Shown here: piece by piece, positions 54,035-63,774 of the stretch
Layout: each line of letters begins with the position of its first letter
Numbering within the stretch: position 1 is the stretch's first letter
NCBI RefSeq assembly: GCF_001028665.1
Contig: NZ_CP011503.1
Span: 2,232,001-2,296,000 of the forward strand
Direction: 5' to 3'
Length of the DNA stretch: 64,000 nucleotides
Origin: Burkholderia pyrrocinia
GTDB lineage: Bacteria > Pseudomonadota > Gammaproteobacteria > Burkholderiales > Burkholderiaceae
The notes under the pieces: model-generated
Databases searched by the model: none
Seen by the model: the letters and a program-made list of their open reading frames with translations, nothing else
What the model was told of the DNA's origin: nothing
Made by a program: the position numbers and the translations under genes

Positions 54035-55033
54035 GTGAAACGCATCCTGATCGTAAAAGTGACGTCGCTCGGCGACGTCGTCCAGACGCTGCCCGTGGTC
54101 GCAGACCTGCATCGCGTCTTTCCCGGCGTGACGGTCGACTGGGCCGTCGACGAATCGTGCGCCGAGGTCGTGCGCTGGCATCCGGGCGTGAGCACCGTCC
54201 TGTGCGCACCGCTGCGCCGCTTCAAGAAACTCCGGAATGCCGGCGACCTGAAGGCGATCTCGGCGTCGATCGGTGCGTTGCGTGCGCACCGCTACGATGC
54301 GGTCATCGACCTGCACGGCGTCTACAAGAGCGCGATCATTTCGGCGCTGGCGCGCGCCGCGCGCCGCGTCGGCTACCAGACGCAGGATCTCGGCGAAACG
54401 GGCGCACGCTTTGCGTATTCGCATCGCTTCGGCCCGCGGCCGGACTGCGACGCGTGGCACGGGATGCGCGTGAGCGCCGGCGAGGCGCTCGGCTACGTGC
54501 CCGAGGGCGTCGCCACGTACGGCATCGTCCCGCCGCAGGACGCGAGCCTGCCGGCCGCCGTGACCGACGGCGCGCCGTTCATGCTGCTGTTCCATGCGAC
54601 GTCCAATCCCGACAAGAAATGGCCGGCCGACCACTGGGCCGCGCTCGCTACGCAGATGATGGCGCGCGGCGTGCGCGTGCTGTTGCCGTGGGGATCGGCG
54701 GGCGAGCATGACGATGCGCAGGACATCGCCGCGCGCGCGCCGGGCGCGGTCGTGCTGCCCGCGATGACGGTGCGCGAGCTCGGCGCGGCGCTCGGCCGGG
54801 CCGCGCTCGTGGTGGGGGTCGATACGGGGTTCGTGCACATGGCGCACGCGCTGCAGCGGCCGACCGTGATGATTTTCGTCGCGACGTCGCGCCACCATTG
54901 CGGCATTGGCGGCGCACCGAATGCGCTGTCGATCGGCGAGCCGGGCACGATGCCGTCCGTCGAGCAGGCGCTGGATGCGATCGATGCGGTCGGCCCCGCC
55001 TACGGCGCGCTGCGCGCGCGGCTGACGGCCTGA
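54035..55033 (+). CDS. waaC: Lipopolysaccharide heptosyltransferase I
   Basis: A 332-residue GT9-family glycosyltransferase. KRILIVKVTSLGDVVQTLPV (2-21) is the characteristic start with the catalytic Asp in SLGD. YDAVIDLHGVYKSAIISAL and LLFHATSNPDKKWPADHW are acceptor- and donor-site segments, and VGVDTGFVHMAHALQRPTVM is the family late motif. It adds the first heptose to Kdo of the inner LPS core at the cytoplasmic face. No other LPS genes are adjacent in this window. Confidence 0.92.
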   Translation: MKRILIVKVTSLGDVVQTLPVVADLHRVFPGVTVDWAVDESCAEVVRWHPGVSTVLCAPLRRFKKLRNAGDLKAISASIGALRAHRYDAVIDLHGVYKSAIISALARAARRVGYQTQDLGETGARFAYSHRFGPRPDCDAWHGMRVSAGEALGYVPEGVATYGIVPPQDASLPAAVTDGAPFMLLFHATSNPDKKWPADHWAALATQMMARGVRVLLPWGSAGEHDDAQDIAARAPGAVVLPAMTVRELGAALGRAALVVGVDTGFVHMAHALQRPTVMIFVATSRHHCGIGGAPNALSIGEPGTMPSVEQALDAIDAVGPAYGALRARLTA

Positions 55034-55052
55034 CGCGGCGGGGCGGGCTGGT

Positions 55053-55232
55053 TCAGGCGAGCAGCGCCTCGACCGTGATGACGGCGGCGACGGCCGCCAG
55101 ATTCGCCAGCAGCGCCTCGAACAGGAGGCCGCGCCACGTCTTCGGCCGGAAGCGCAGTGCGAGCAGCAGCGCGCCACCCAGCGCGAGCGCGAGGATCAGG
55201 ACGAGATCGGCATTGCCGAGGCGGATGTTCAT
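55053..55232 (-). CDS. Small two-helix membrane protein
   Basis: A 59-residue frame from ATG at 55232 with AGGAG seven bases upstream. Two hydrophobic helices are seen: ADLVLILALALGGALLLAL (8-26) and LLFEALLANLAAVAAVITVE (36-55), separated by the basic loop RFRPKTWRG. It has no known family that I can name. It is convergent with waaC (20 bp) and downstream of the MHS permease on the same strand. The ribosome binding site and hydrophobic pattern support it as a real gene. Confidence 0.55.
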   Translation of the reverse strand: MNIRLGNADLVLILALALGGALLLALRFRPKTWRGLLFEALLANLAAVAAVITVEALLA

Positions 55233-55336
55233 GGCGGCGGCTCCTTCGGGGCGAGATCCCGGGGGCGCGCAACGGCGCACCCAGGATCGAGTATAGGAAG
55301 CGCCGGCCGCCGCACAACCCGGGTCGCCCCGGAGAC

Positions 55337-56647
55337 TCAGACGAGCGACGCGTCGCGCGTTTCGCGCATCAGCAGCACGCCGACCAGGCTGATCGCCGCC
55401 GCGATCGATACATAGCCGCCGACCCACGACAGACCGCCGCGCGCAGCCAGCAGTTGCGCGATATACGGCGCGATCGACGCGCCGAGGATCCCGCCGAGGT
55501 TGTACGCGACGCCCGCGCCCGTGTAGCGGACGTTGGTCGGGAACAGTTCCGGCAGCAGCGCGCCCATCGGCGCGAACGTCACGCCCATCAGGAACAGCTC
55601 GATCGTCAGGAACAACGCGACGAGCGGCATCGAGCCGCTGCCGAGCAATGGTTCCATCGCGAAACCCGACAACAGCGCGGCGATCGCGCCGACGACGAGT
55701 ACCGGCTTGCGGCCGAAGCGATCCGACGCCCACGCGGAAAGCGGCGTCGCGAGCCCCATGAACACGACCGCGAAACACAGCAGGCCGAGGAAGCTCTGGC
55801 GCGGAATATGCAGCGCCGACACGCCGTACGACAGCGAGAACACGGTCGAGATGTAGAACAGCGTGTAGCAGACGACCATCGCGAGCGCGCCGAGCAGTGT
55901 CGGCTGCCAGTGTTGCGTGACCAGCGTCGCGACCGGCACGCGCACGCGTTCGTTGCGATCGAGCGCTGCCTGGAACGCGGGCGTCTCGGTGATCTTGAGC
56001 CGCACGTACAGGCCGAGCGCGACGAGCACCGCGCTGACCAGGAACGGGATGCGCCAGCCCCAGCTGCGGAACTGCTCGTCGGACAGCGACAGCGCGAGCG
56101 CGAAGAACAGGCCGTTCGACATCAGGAAGCCGACCGAGGGCCCGAGCTGCGGGAACATCCCGAACCAGCCGCGCTTGCCCTGCGGCGCGTGCTCGGTCGC
56201 GAGCAGCGCCGCGCCGCCCCATTCGCCGCCGAGGCCGATCCCCTGGCCGAAGCGCAGCACGCACAGCAGCACCGGCGCGAGCGCGCCGATCGCGTCGTAG
56301 CCGGGCACGAAGCCGATGGCGGTGGTGGACACGCCCATCACGAGCAGCGACGCGACGAGCGTCGACTTGCGGCCGATGCGGTCGCCGAAATGCCCGAACA
56401 GGAACGAGCCGATCGGGCGCGCAATGAACGCGATGCCGAACGTGACGAATGCGGACAGCGCCTGCGCGGTCGCGGAGCCGTGCGGGAAGAAGACGGGGCC
56501 GATGACGAGCGCGGCGGCCGTCGCGTACACGTAGAAATCGTAGAACTCGATCGCGGTGCCGATGAAGCTCGCGAACACGATGCGCCGGTGGCTGACGGCG
56601 CCGGCCGAACCGGTTGCGTGTGCAACGGCCGGGGGGGATGCGGACAT
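55337..56647 (-). CDS. MFS transporter, metabolite:H+ symporter (MHS) family
   Basis: A 436-residue 12-helix permease. ASFIGTAIEFYDFYVYATAA in helix 1, FLFGHFGDRIGRKSTL at loop 2-3 and RFGQGIGLGGEWGGAALLAT in helix 5 are the MHS signature shared by shikimate, alpha-ketoglutarate and proline/betaine porters. The substrate is likely an organic acid or osmolyte. The start at 56647 is chosen because GGAGACA precedes it; an Arg-rich upstream frame is rejected. No catabolic genes adjoin it. Confidence 0.9.
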   Translation of the reverse strand: MSASPPAVAHATGSAGAVSHRRIVFASFIGTAIEFYDFYVYATAAALVIGPVFFPHGSATAQALSAFVTFGIAFIARPIGSFLFGHFGDRIGRKSTLVASLLVMGVSTTAIGFVPGYDAIGALAPVLLCVLRFGQGIGLGGEWGGAALLATEHAPQGKRGWFGMFPQLGPSVGFLMSNGLFFALALSLSDEQFRSWGWRIPFLVSAVLVALGLYVRLKITETPAFQAALDRNERVRVPVATLVTQHWQPTLLGALAMVVCYTLFYISTVFSLSYGVSALHIPRQSFLGLLCFAVVFMGLATPLSAWASDRFGRKPVLVVGAIAALLSGFAMEPLLGSGSMPLVALFLTIELFLMGVTFAPMGALLPELFPTNVRYTGAGVAYNLGGILGASIAPYIAQLLAARGGLSWVGGYVSIAAAISLVGVLLMRETRDASLV

Positions 56648-56938
56648 GGATGTCTCCGTTTTGTCGTTGGGGCGGTCGGCTGTGCGTGCGGTCGGGCAGG
56701 CGGACGCCTGCCGGGAGCAGCCGAGCGGATGATGCGGTGGCGGCGTGGACGCGCGCCGTGGCGCGGACGTCACCCGCCGGCCGACGATGGAGACGGGTAG
56801 GTCGCCGCCGCCCGGTGCCGGCGTGGTCGGCTCGCGTGCCGGGTGGGGCGCGCGAGCGTGCGCGGCGTGATGGCCGCGCGATTGCGGAAAATTATAGCCA
56901 GCACCGCCGCACACCGGCAATCGCGGCGCTGCGGGCGG

Positions 56939-57430
56939 TCAGTCGAGTGATTGCGCCTGTGCGGACGCGGTGCTTTGCAACTGGAAATGGCCGTCGTCGT
57001 TGAAGAGCCAGCCTTCCAACATTTCGATCTGGCCGTTGCCGTCGAGCAGTCGCGACGGCGGCGCCGGCAGCGGCGCCGAGCGGCGCAGCGACGCGAGCGC
57101 GAGCGCTTCCGCTTCGCTGTCGCCGTTGCTGCGATAGATGGAGGCGTTGACGAGGTGGCCGTTGCGATCGACGGTGAATGCGACGACGACGAGCGAACGG
57201 AGCATCGCCTGCGGAGTGCCGCGCAGCATGCCGGACGGATTGCGTTCGGCAACGCGTTGCGCGATCTCGACGCGATACTGGTCGCGACTCGCGCTGCGCG
57301 TGATCGATGGAATCGTCAGGATCGAATGCAGCGACGGCGGCGGCGTGATCGTGCACGCGGCAAGCATGGCGACGACGGCCAGCGCAGCAATTCGCAGCTG
57401 GTTGACGCGCGGACGGAGAAGGGGGCGCAT
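56939..57430 (-). CDS. Putative lipoprotein with a TonB C-terminal-like domain
   Basis: A 163-residue protein. The leader LRIAALAVVAMLAACTITPP contains a lipobox (LAAC, Cys31) for lipid attachment. The C-terminal 80 residues, with VVVAFTVDRNGHLVNASIYR and SEAEALALASLRRSAPLPAP, follow the TonB C-terminal fold pattern (V...xxxGxVxxxxVxxSSG...D.AAxxAVRxAxPFPxPP). It lacks the Pro-rich spanner and membrane helix of real TonB, so it is a stand-alone periplasmic module. The start at 57430 is inferred from the lipoprotein leader. Confidence 0.72.
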   Translation of the reverse strand: MRPLLRPRVNQLRIAALAVVAMLAACTITPPPSLHSILTIPSITRSASRDQYRVEIAQRVAERNPSGMLRGTPQAMLRSLVVVAFTVDRNGHLVNASIYRSNGDSEAEALALASLRRSAPLPAPPSRLLDGNGQIEMLEGWLFNDDGHFQLQSTASAQAQSLD

Positions 57431-57777
57431 GGGAGATAGCCAGAAGTGACTATAAAAAAATGATAGGCGCATGCACGCAAGCCGATATCGGGAGAAACGC
57501 ATAACGCGCGATGCCGGGCGTTGCGATCGCTGATGATGGCGGCCGGGCGCCGCACCGCACGTCGCGATGTGACGTGACATGTGACAGCGCGCTCGACCGC
57601 TTCGCGTTGCGGCAGCACATGCGCGTGCCGGCGCGCGTGTTGCAAGGTTGAAAGCTTGAAAGGCGCGACACGCGAGTTGCGCGCAGGCTCGCGACGAGCG
57701 TCCGGCCGCGCGCAGCGGTCGCCGAATGCGGCACCGTGCGACGTCCGCGCGATCGCATGCGATGCCGTCTGCCTGGT
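57431..57777. other. 347-bp region with no gene
   Basis: It lies upstream of the TonB-like lipoprotein gene and downstream of the leftward hypothetical at 57778. TATAGT on the minus strand near 57455 (in an AT-rich patch 57448-57465) is a possible -10 box for the lipoprotein gene. The rest is Arg/Ala-type G+C-rich sequence in every frame, and I see no RNA gene in it. Confidence 0.45.
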
Positions 57778-58071
57778 TCAGAAGCCGTGCGTGACGAGCG
57801 ACAGCACCGACAGGTCGGGGTGCGTGCCGTCGATGATGCTCTTGCCGATGTGCACGGCTTCGTGGACCGCCTCGTCGATGCTCGCGAAGCTTTCCTCGCC
57901 GTCCGCGTGGAACGGCACCGCGTGGCCGGGCAGTGCGGGATTCGCGCCCGGATGGCACACGTAGCCGGTGTAGGTGTAGCGCGTGTCGTTGCCGGGCGCG
58001 GCGGCTGGCACGACATGGATCTCGAAGCCTTCGTAATCGACGTGTTCCGTCGATGTCGACAGTTCGGTCAT
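57778..58071 (-). CDS. Hypothetical small acidic protein
   Basis: A 97-residue protein, MTELSTSTEHVDYEGFEIHV and so on, with YTYTGYVCHPGANPALPGHA, FHADGEESFASIDEAVHEAV and IDGTHPDLSVLSLVTHGF. GGAG six bases upstream of the ATG at 58071 supports the start. It is acidic, rich in His and Asp, without signal peptide or membrane helix. I do not recognise a named domain. It resembles short Burkholderia proteins with an FAS-DEAVHEA helix, but no function can be given. Confidence 0.6.
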   Translation of the reverse strand: MTELSTSTEHVDYEGFEIHVVPAAAPGNDTRYTYTGYVCHPGANPALPGHAVPFHADGEESFASIDEAVHEAVHIGKSIIDGTHPDLSVLSLVTHGF

Positions 58072-58283
58072 GGCGATCTCCGTGTGCCGCGCGCAGGGGT
58101 GGCGCATGCGGCATCGACTACGCGGCGGCGGTCGTGTCGCCGTGTTGAACGAATTCTAGGTGATCGCGGGGCGGGCCGGGAGGCTGCCGGCGCGGTGCGA
58201 CGGCGGCCGTTACGCGGATTCGGTTGTGCGCTGCCGCGAGCGCACGTCCCGTGTCGACTGACGGGCTCGCGCGGGTGGCTGCG

Positions 58284-58679
58284 TCATTGTTTGCAGCGCG
58301 CGTCCTTTCGCTGCACGACGACGATCACCGGGTACTTCTGGCCGTGGTCGAGTTCGACGCGCGCCACGACGGTCAGCGTCGCCGGATCGGAATCGTCGTA
58401 CACGCTGACCTGTTCGTTCCGGAGGTAGGTCACGCCGGTGCAGTTCGACGTGCGTCCGTCGTCCGACACCTTGCACTGGAGATCGTTGTCCTTCAGGTAG
58501 TTGTAGGGTGACGGGCTCGCGAGGTATTCGCTCAGGCCGCGCGGCGAGCCGCCGACGCCGGTCACGTACGCGATCGCGCACGACGCCTGCGCGTCGCTGC
58601 CGGAGGCGGTGTCGGCCGCGGCGTGCGTGCTGACGGCAGCCAGCATCGCGACGAGCGACGAGACGATGAAGGGTTTCAT
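58284..58679 (-). CDS. Hypothetical secreted protein
   Basis: A 131-residue protein. The start at 58679 opens a signal peptide MKPFIVSSLVAMLAAVSTHA with cleavage after AAA near residue 22. The mature part is mostly beta, with four cysteines (in ASCAIAY, LQCKV, SNCTG and the terminal DARCKQ) that could form two disulfides in the periplasm. I recognise no family. It lies between a terminator-bounded tRNA and another orphan gene on the same strand. Confidence 0.65.
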   Translation of the reverse strand: MKPFIVSSLVAMLAAVSTHAAADTASGSDAQASCAIAYVTGVGGSPRGLSEYLASPSPYNYLKDNDLQCKVSDDGRTSNCTGVTYLRNEQVSVYDDSDPATLTVVARVELDHGQKYPVIVVVQRKDARCKQ

Positions 58680-58774
58680 GACGTGGGTTTCCCGTTTCGC
58701 GAATCGGAGCGCGGGATTGTAACGGCATCCGGCGCGACGCGTCGGAACGTGGGGGGAGGGGCGTGCGCACAAAC

Positions 58775-58808
58775 AAAAACCCCGTCATTCAGCGAATGGA
58801 CGGGGTTT
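58775..58808 (-). terminator. Terminator of tRNA-Ser(TGA)
   Basis: On the minus strand AAACCCCGTC pairs with GACGGGGTTT, with an inner ATTC/GAAT stem, followed by T-rich sequence. It sits 11 bp downstream of the tRNA 3' end. Confidence 0.85.
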
Positions 58809-58819
58809 GGCGAACTTGC

Positions 58820-58907
58820 TGGCGGAAGCGGTGAGATTCGAACTCACGGACAGTTTCCCGTCGCTGGTTTTCAAGACCAGTGCCTTAAACCGCTCGGCCA
58901 CGCTTCC
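58820..58907 (-). tRNA. tRNA-Ser (anticodon TGA)
   Basis: The minus-strand acceptor stem GGAAGCG pairs with CGCTTCC, then G and encoded CCA. The anticodon stem-loop CTGGTCTTGAAAACCAG gives anticodon TGA, reading UCA and UCG. The class II variable arm (GCGACGGGAAACTGTCCGT) and T-loop GTTCGAATC confirm tRNA-Ser. Confidence 0.97.
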
Positions 58908-58942
58908 ACGCGAGGCGGCATTGTAACCGAAATGCCGCGCCT

Positions 58943-59042
58943 GTCGACCGGAGTTGGCACTTCAGTGCTTACTCCGGTCCCATGCTTCGCGGTCGACCGG
59001 AGTCGGCACTTCAGTGCCTCCTACTCCAGTCCCATGCTTCGC
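58943..59042. repeat. Two tandem imperfect copies of a 49-51 bp hairpin element
   Basis: Copy 1 (58943-58991) and copy 2 (58992-59042) both begin GTCGACCGGAGT, contain GGCACTTCAGTGC and end CCCATGCTTCGC. Within copy 1 ACCGGAGT pairs with ACTCCGGT, with GCAC-TTCA-GTGC at the tip. Copy 2 has a 2-3 nt insertion and changes on both arms (ACCGGAGT with ACTCCAGT). The pair lies between tRNA-Ser and the hemW stop. It may be a dispersed intergenic repeat. Confidence 0.8.
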
Positions 59043-59052
59043 ATTCATCGCT

Positions 59053-60267
59053 TCAGTCGTCGCGCAGGAACAATTCCTGCAGGTCGTTGAGGAAACGCTG
59101 GCCGAGCGGCGTCGGCGCGATCTGCGCGAAATCGCGCGCGATCAGCCCGCGCCGTTCCGCTTCCTTCAGCGCCGGCTCGATCGTGCTCATCGGCAGGCCC
59201 GTGCGTTCGGCGAAGCTGTGCACGGGGAAACCCTCGACGAGCCGCAGCGTGTTCAGCATGAACTCGAACGGCAGGTCGCGCGCACCGACCTCACGCTCTT
59301 CCTGCACGGCCGTGCCGGCCATCGCCTGCTCGATGAAGGTTGCCGGATGCTTGTAGCGTGCCTGCCGCAAGATCCGGTTCGGGAACGACAGCTTCGTGTG
59401 CGCGCCCGCACCGATCCCGAGATAGTCGCCGAAGCGCCAGTAGTTCAGGTTGTGCTTGCACTGGTGATTCGGCTTCGCGTAGGCGGAGACTTCGTAACGC
59501 CCGTAGCCGGCCTCGGCCGTGCGCGCGTGGATCCATTCCTGCATGTCGGCCGACGCGTCGTCGTCGGGAACGACGGGCGGGAACTTCGCGAACAGCGTGT
59601 TCGGCTCGAGCGTCAGGTGATACAGCGACAGGTGCGGCGGCGCGAACGACAGCGCAGTCTCGATGTCGGTGCGGCATTCGTCGAGCGTCTGGTTCGGCAG
59701 CGCGAACATCAGGTCGAGGTTGAAGTTGTCGAAGTTCCTCGCGGCGATCTCGACGGCCGCGCGCGCCTGCGCGGTGTCGTGAATCCGGCCGAGCGCCTTC
59801 AGGTGCGCTTCGTTGAAGCTCTGGATGCCGACCGACAGCCGGTTCACGCCGCTCGCGCGGAACTGCGCGAACTTCGCGGCCTCGAACGTGCCCGGATTCG
59901 CCTCGAGCGTGATCTCGGCATCGGCGTCGAGCGGCAGCAGCGCGCGCACGTCGGACAGCATCCGGTCGAGGCCGGCGGCCGACAGCAGGCTCGGCGTGCC
60001 GCCGCCGATGAACACGGTATGCACCTGCCGTCCCCACACGAGCGGCAGCGCCTGCTCGAGATCGGCGCGCAGCGCGTCGAGATACTCGGTTTCCGGGAAC
60101 CGTTCGCCTTTCCACTCGTGCGAGTTGAAATCGCAGTATGGGCACTTGCGCACGCACCACGGGAAATGCACGTACAGCGCGAGCGGCGGCAGCGACGCGA
60201 GCCGCACCTGTCCCGGCGACGTGAACGTCGCGACGACGCGCGCGCCGGTTTCCGCGGCCTGGCTCAT
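59053..60267 (-). CDS. hemW: HemW (radical SAM, heme chaperone-type)
   Basis: A 404-residue radical SAM protein. The cluster cysteines are C38, C42 and C45 in FPWCVRKCPYCDFNSH. FIGGGTPSLLSAAGLDRML and SVGIQSFNEAHLKALGR follow. KHNLNYWRFGDYLGIGAGAH supplies the HNxxYW motif that separates HemW heme chaperones from true oxygen-independent coproporphyrinogen oxidase HemN. The start at 60267 has AGGAGG five bases upstream. It is downstream of rdgB and rph in a conserved cluster. Confidence 0.93.
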   Translation of the reverse strand: MSQAAETGARVVATFTSPGQVRLASLPPLALYVHFPWCVRKCPYCDFNSHEWKGERFPETEYLDALRADLEQALPLVWGRQVHTVFIGGGTPSLLSAAGLDRMLSDVRALLPLDADAEITLEANPGTFEAAKFAQFRASGVNRLSVGIQSFNEAHLKALGRIHDTAQARAAVEIAARNFDNFNLDLMFALPNQTLDECRTDIETALSFAPPHLSLYHLTLEPNTLFAKFPPVVPDDDASADMQEWIHARTAEAGYGRYEVSAYAKPNHQCKHNLNYWRFGDYLGIGAGAHTKLSFPNRILRQARYKHPATFIEQAMAGTAVQEEREVGARDLPFEFMLNTLRLVEGFPVHSFAERTGLPMSTIEPALKEAERRGLIARDFAQIAPTPLGQRFLNDLQELFLRDD

Positions 60268-60301
60268 GCGGCCTCCTGCAGCGAATGGGTATCGGGCACG
60301 G

Positions 60302-60928
60302 TCATGCTTCCTCCGCGAGCCGCGCAAGCAGCGCCTTCAGCGCAAGCGCGCGATGGCTGTGCGTGTTCTTCACGGCCGGCTCGAGTTCGGCTGCCGTCGC
60401 GCCGAGCGATGGCAGGTAGAAATACGGGTCATAGCCGAATCCGTGCTCGCCGCGCGGCGTGTCGACGATTTCGCCGGCCCAGCGCCCTTCGGCGAACAGC
60501 GGCTCGGGATCGTCCGCATGGCGCACGAGCGCGAGCACGCAACAGTAGTATGCGCGCCGGTCGTCGACGCCGCGCAACTGCTCGACGAGATACGCGTTGT
60601 TCGCCGCGTCGCCCTTGTCGCGGCCCGCGCGCTGCGCGTAGCGCGCCGAATAGACGCCCGGTGCGCCGCGCAGCACGCGCACGCACAGGCCCGAATCGTC
60701 GGCGATCGCCGGCAGCCCGGTGAGCCGCGACGCGTGCCGCGCCTTCGTCAGCGCGTTCTCGATGAACGTGCCGAACGGTTCTTCCGCTTCGGGCACCGCA
60801 AGGTCGCCCTGCGGGACGATCTCGATGCCGACCGTCGCGAACAGCGCGGTGAATTCGCGCAGCTTGCCGGGGTTGTTCGACGCGAGAACGATGCGCGACA
60901 GCTGCGCGATGGTGCGATCGTCAGGCAT
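60302..60928 (-). CDS. rdgB: XTP/dITP diphosphatase (non-canonical purine NTP pyrophosphatase)
   Basis: A 208-residue Ham1/RdgB protein that removes ITP, dITP and XTP from the nucleotide pool. [18 protein letters not shown] is the substrate-binding start, FVIENA-like [20 protein letters not shown] and [10 protein letters not shown] hold catalytic residues, and [11 protein letters not shown] and [10 protein letters not shown] complete the family. The ATG at 60928 overlaps rph by 8 bp. It is part of the rph-rdgB-hemW operon. Confidence 0.96.
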   Translation of the reverse strand: MPDDRTIAQLSRIVLASNNPGKLREFTALFATVGIEIVPQGDLAVPEAEEPFGTFIENALTKARHASRLTGLPAIADDSGLCVRVLRGAPGVYSARYAQRAGRDKGDAANNAYLVEQLRGVDDRRAYYCCVLALVRHADDPEPLFAEGRWAGEIVDTPRGEHGFGYDPYFYLPSLGATAAELEPAVKNTHSHRALALKALLARLAEEA

Positions 60929-61661
60929 GACCGGCGCCCAGGACGTCCTTCTGCAACTGCACGAGTTCGGCGATCCCGCCCTGCGCGAGGTCGAGCAGCG
61001 CATTCATCTCGGCGCGCGAGAACGGCACGCCTTCGGCCGTGCCCTGGACTTCGACGAAGCCGCCGGCGCCCGTCATCACGACGTTCATGTCGGTATCGCA
61101 GCGCGAATCTTCCGGGTAGTCGAGATCGAGCACCGGCGCGCCTTCGTACACGCCGACCGAGATCGCGGCGACGTGGTCGGTGATCGGCGAGCGGGTGACC
61201 TTGCCGGCCGCGATCAGCTTCGACACGGCGTCGTGCGCGGCGACGAATGCGCCGGTGATGCTCGCCGTGCGCGTGCCGCCGTCGGCCTGGATCACGTCGC
61301 AGTCGATGTGGATCGTGCGCGGGCCGAGTGCCTCGAGATCGAACACCGCGCGCAGCGCGCGGCCGATCAGGCGCTGAATTTCCTGCGTCCGGCCCGTCTG
61401 CTTGCCGCGCGCGGCTTCGCGGTCGCTGCGCGTGTGCGTCGCACGCGGCAGCATCCCGTATTCGGCGGTCAGCCAGCCTTGCCCGCGGTCGCGCAGGAAT
61501 TCGGGCACGCGTTCGGCGACGCTCGCGGTGCAGAGCACCTTGGTGTCGCCGAATTCGACCAGCACGGAGCCTTCGGCATGTTTCGTGTAGTGGCGCGTGA
61601 GGGCGACCTTGCGCAGTTCGTCGGCGCGGCGGCCGCTCGGGCGGGAAAGGGAAGACGTCAT
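60921..61661 (-). CDS. rph: Ribonuclease PH
   Basis: A 246-residue phosphorolytic exoribonuclease that trims tRNA 3' ends. [60 protein letters not shown] and [20 protein letters not shown] are family blocks; the RTA loop after the phosphate site is intact. It heads the rph-rdgB-hemW operon and is divergent from yicC across a 174-bp gap. Confidence 0.97.
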   Translation of the reverse strand: MTSSLSRPSGRRADELRKVALTRHYTKHAEGSVLVEFGDTKVLCTASVAERVPEFLRDRGQGWLTAEYGMLPRATHTRSDREAARGKQTGRTQEIQRLIGRALRAVFDLEALGPRTIHIDCDVIQADGGTRTASITGAFVAAHDAVSKLIAAGKVTRSPITDHVAAISVGVYEGAPVLDLDYPEDSRCDTDMNVVMTGAGGFVEVQGTAEGVPFSRAEMNALLDLAQGGIAELVQLQKDVLGAGHA

Positions 61662-61835
61662 GTGGGAATCGCGGAAGGAGAGGAAACCCCGATTTTAGCG
61701 CCGAACGGCGGGCTTGCCCGGCGGGGTGGTCCGCAAAAATGGGATAATGCGCGCTTCCCGCCCCGCGCTTATCCGATGCGCCGGGCGCCTCGACATATCC
61801 CCGCCCGCGAGGGCAACCAGACGGCGAGACGAACC

Positions 61836-62759
61836 ATGATCTACAGCATGACGGGCTACGCGAGCGCGACGCGCGAACTCGCAACGGCCACCGGCAACGG
61901 CGGCACCAGCGTGTCGGTCGAACTGCGCACCGTGAACTCGCGCTTCCTCGACCTGAATTTCCGGATGCCGGACGACGTGCGCGCGTGCGAACCCGCGCTG
62001 CGCGAAATGCTGATGAACAAGCTGTCGCGCGGCAAGGTCGACGTGCGCATCAACCTGCAGCGCGGCGAACAGAGCATCGGCGCGGGCGCGCTGAACCAGT
62101 CGGCGCTCGGCCAGCTTGCCGATCTCGAGCGCACCGTGCTCGACTCGTTCCCGGGCGTCGGCCGTCTGCGCGCGGGCGAGATCCTGCGCTGGCCCGGCGT
62201 GATCGCCGAAAGCGGCGTGTCGGCCGACGCGATCCGCGACGCGGTGCTCGCGTGCGGCAAGGAAGCGATCGGCGAGCTCGTCGTCGTGCGTTCGCGCGAA
62301 GGCGCGCAACTGGCGACGATGCTGCTGTCGAACGTCGCCGAGATGGAAGCGATCGTCGCGCGCATCACGCCGCTCGTGCCGGAGCTGATCGCGAAGCATC
62401 AGCAGAAGATCGTCGAGCGTCTGCAGGAAGCGCTCGGCATCGCGGCACCCGAAGGCAGCGCGCCGATCGTGACGCGCGAGGAAGCCGCGGAGCGCATTCG
62501 TCAGGAAGTGACGATGTACGGGATCCGGATCGACATCGCGGAAGAGCTGTCGCGGCTTACCGCGCACCTGAACGAAACGCGTCATGTGATCGAGAAGGGC
62601 GGCCGCGTCGGCAAGCGTCTCGACTTCATGATGCAGGAACTGAATCGCGAAGCGAACACGCTCGGCTCGAAGGCGGCGGCGAAGGAACTGGCCGACGCGT
62701 CGATGGCACTCAAGCTGTTGATCGAGCAGATGCGCGAGCAAGTGCAAAACCTGGAGTAA
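61836..62759 (+). CDS. yicC: YicC family endoribonuclease-like protein
   Basis: A 307-residue protein. MIYSMTGYASATRELATATG and VELRTVNSRFLDLNFRMPDD are the N-terminal YicC signature. RLTAHLNETRHVIEKGGRVG and KRLDFMMQELNREANTLGSK are the conserved DUF1732 C-terminus with its FMMQE metal or active residues. YicC proteins are RNases linked to sRNA decay and stationary-phase survival in E. coli. The ATG at 61836 fits the family start. It lies 6 bp before gmk, forming a yicC-gmk-rpoZ-spoT operon. Confidence 0.93.
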   Translation: MIYSMTGYASATRELATATGNGGTSVSVELRTVNSRFLDLNFRMPDDVRACEPALREMLMNKLSRGKVDVRINLQRGEQSIGAGALNQSALGQLADLERTVLDSFPGVGRLRAGEILRWPGVIAESGVSADAIRDAVLACGKEAIGELVVVRSREGAQLATMLLSNVAEMEAIVARITPLVPELIAKHQQKIVERLQEALGIAAPEGSAPIVTREEAAERIRQEVTMYGIRIDIAEELSRLTAHLNETRHVIEKGGRVGKRLDFMMQELNREANTLGSKAAAKELADASMALKLLIEQMREQVQNLE

Positions 62760-63449
<690 letters not shown>

Positions 63450-63507
63450 CGCGGGGGCAGAGGGACATAAGGTAGAATAAGGACTATATTCAGAAGGAAT
63501 TACCACC

Positions 63508-63711
63508 ATGGCTCGCATTACCGTCGAAGACTGCCTGAAGCAAATCCCGAACCGCTTCGAACTGGCGCTCGCCGCCACCTATCGCGCGCGGCAGCTCGCG
63601 CAAGGCCATACGCCGAAGATCGAAAGCCGCGACAAGCCGACCGTCGTCGCGCTGCGCGAGATCGCCGCCGGCCAGGTCGGCGTCGAGATGCTGAAGAAGG
63701 TGCCGGTGTAA
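63508..63711 (+). CDS. rpoZ: RNA polymerase omega subunit
   Basis: A 67-residue protein. [31 protein letters not shown] and [18 protein letters not shown] are the omega signature. It assists assembly of the beta-prime subunit and forms part of the (p)ppGpp site 1. It lies between gmk and spoT as in most proteobacteria. A TAGAAT box at 63473-63478 may give an additional promoter within the operon. Confidence 0.97.
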
Positions 63712-63774
63712 CGCGCATCCGGCCCGTTCCAGCCATGTAATCCACGCGCGCAACGACTCGACCTGGAGGCGAAT

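Noticed and set aside
60268..60327. Upstream start at 60327 for hemW
   Set aside because: It would overlap the end of rdgB with basic residues, while 60267 has AGGAGG at ideal spacing and fits family length.
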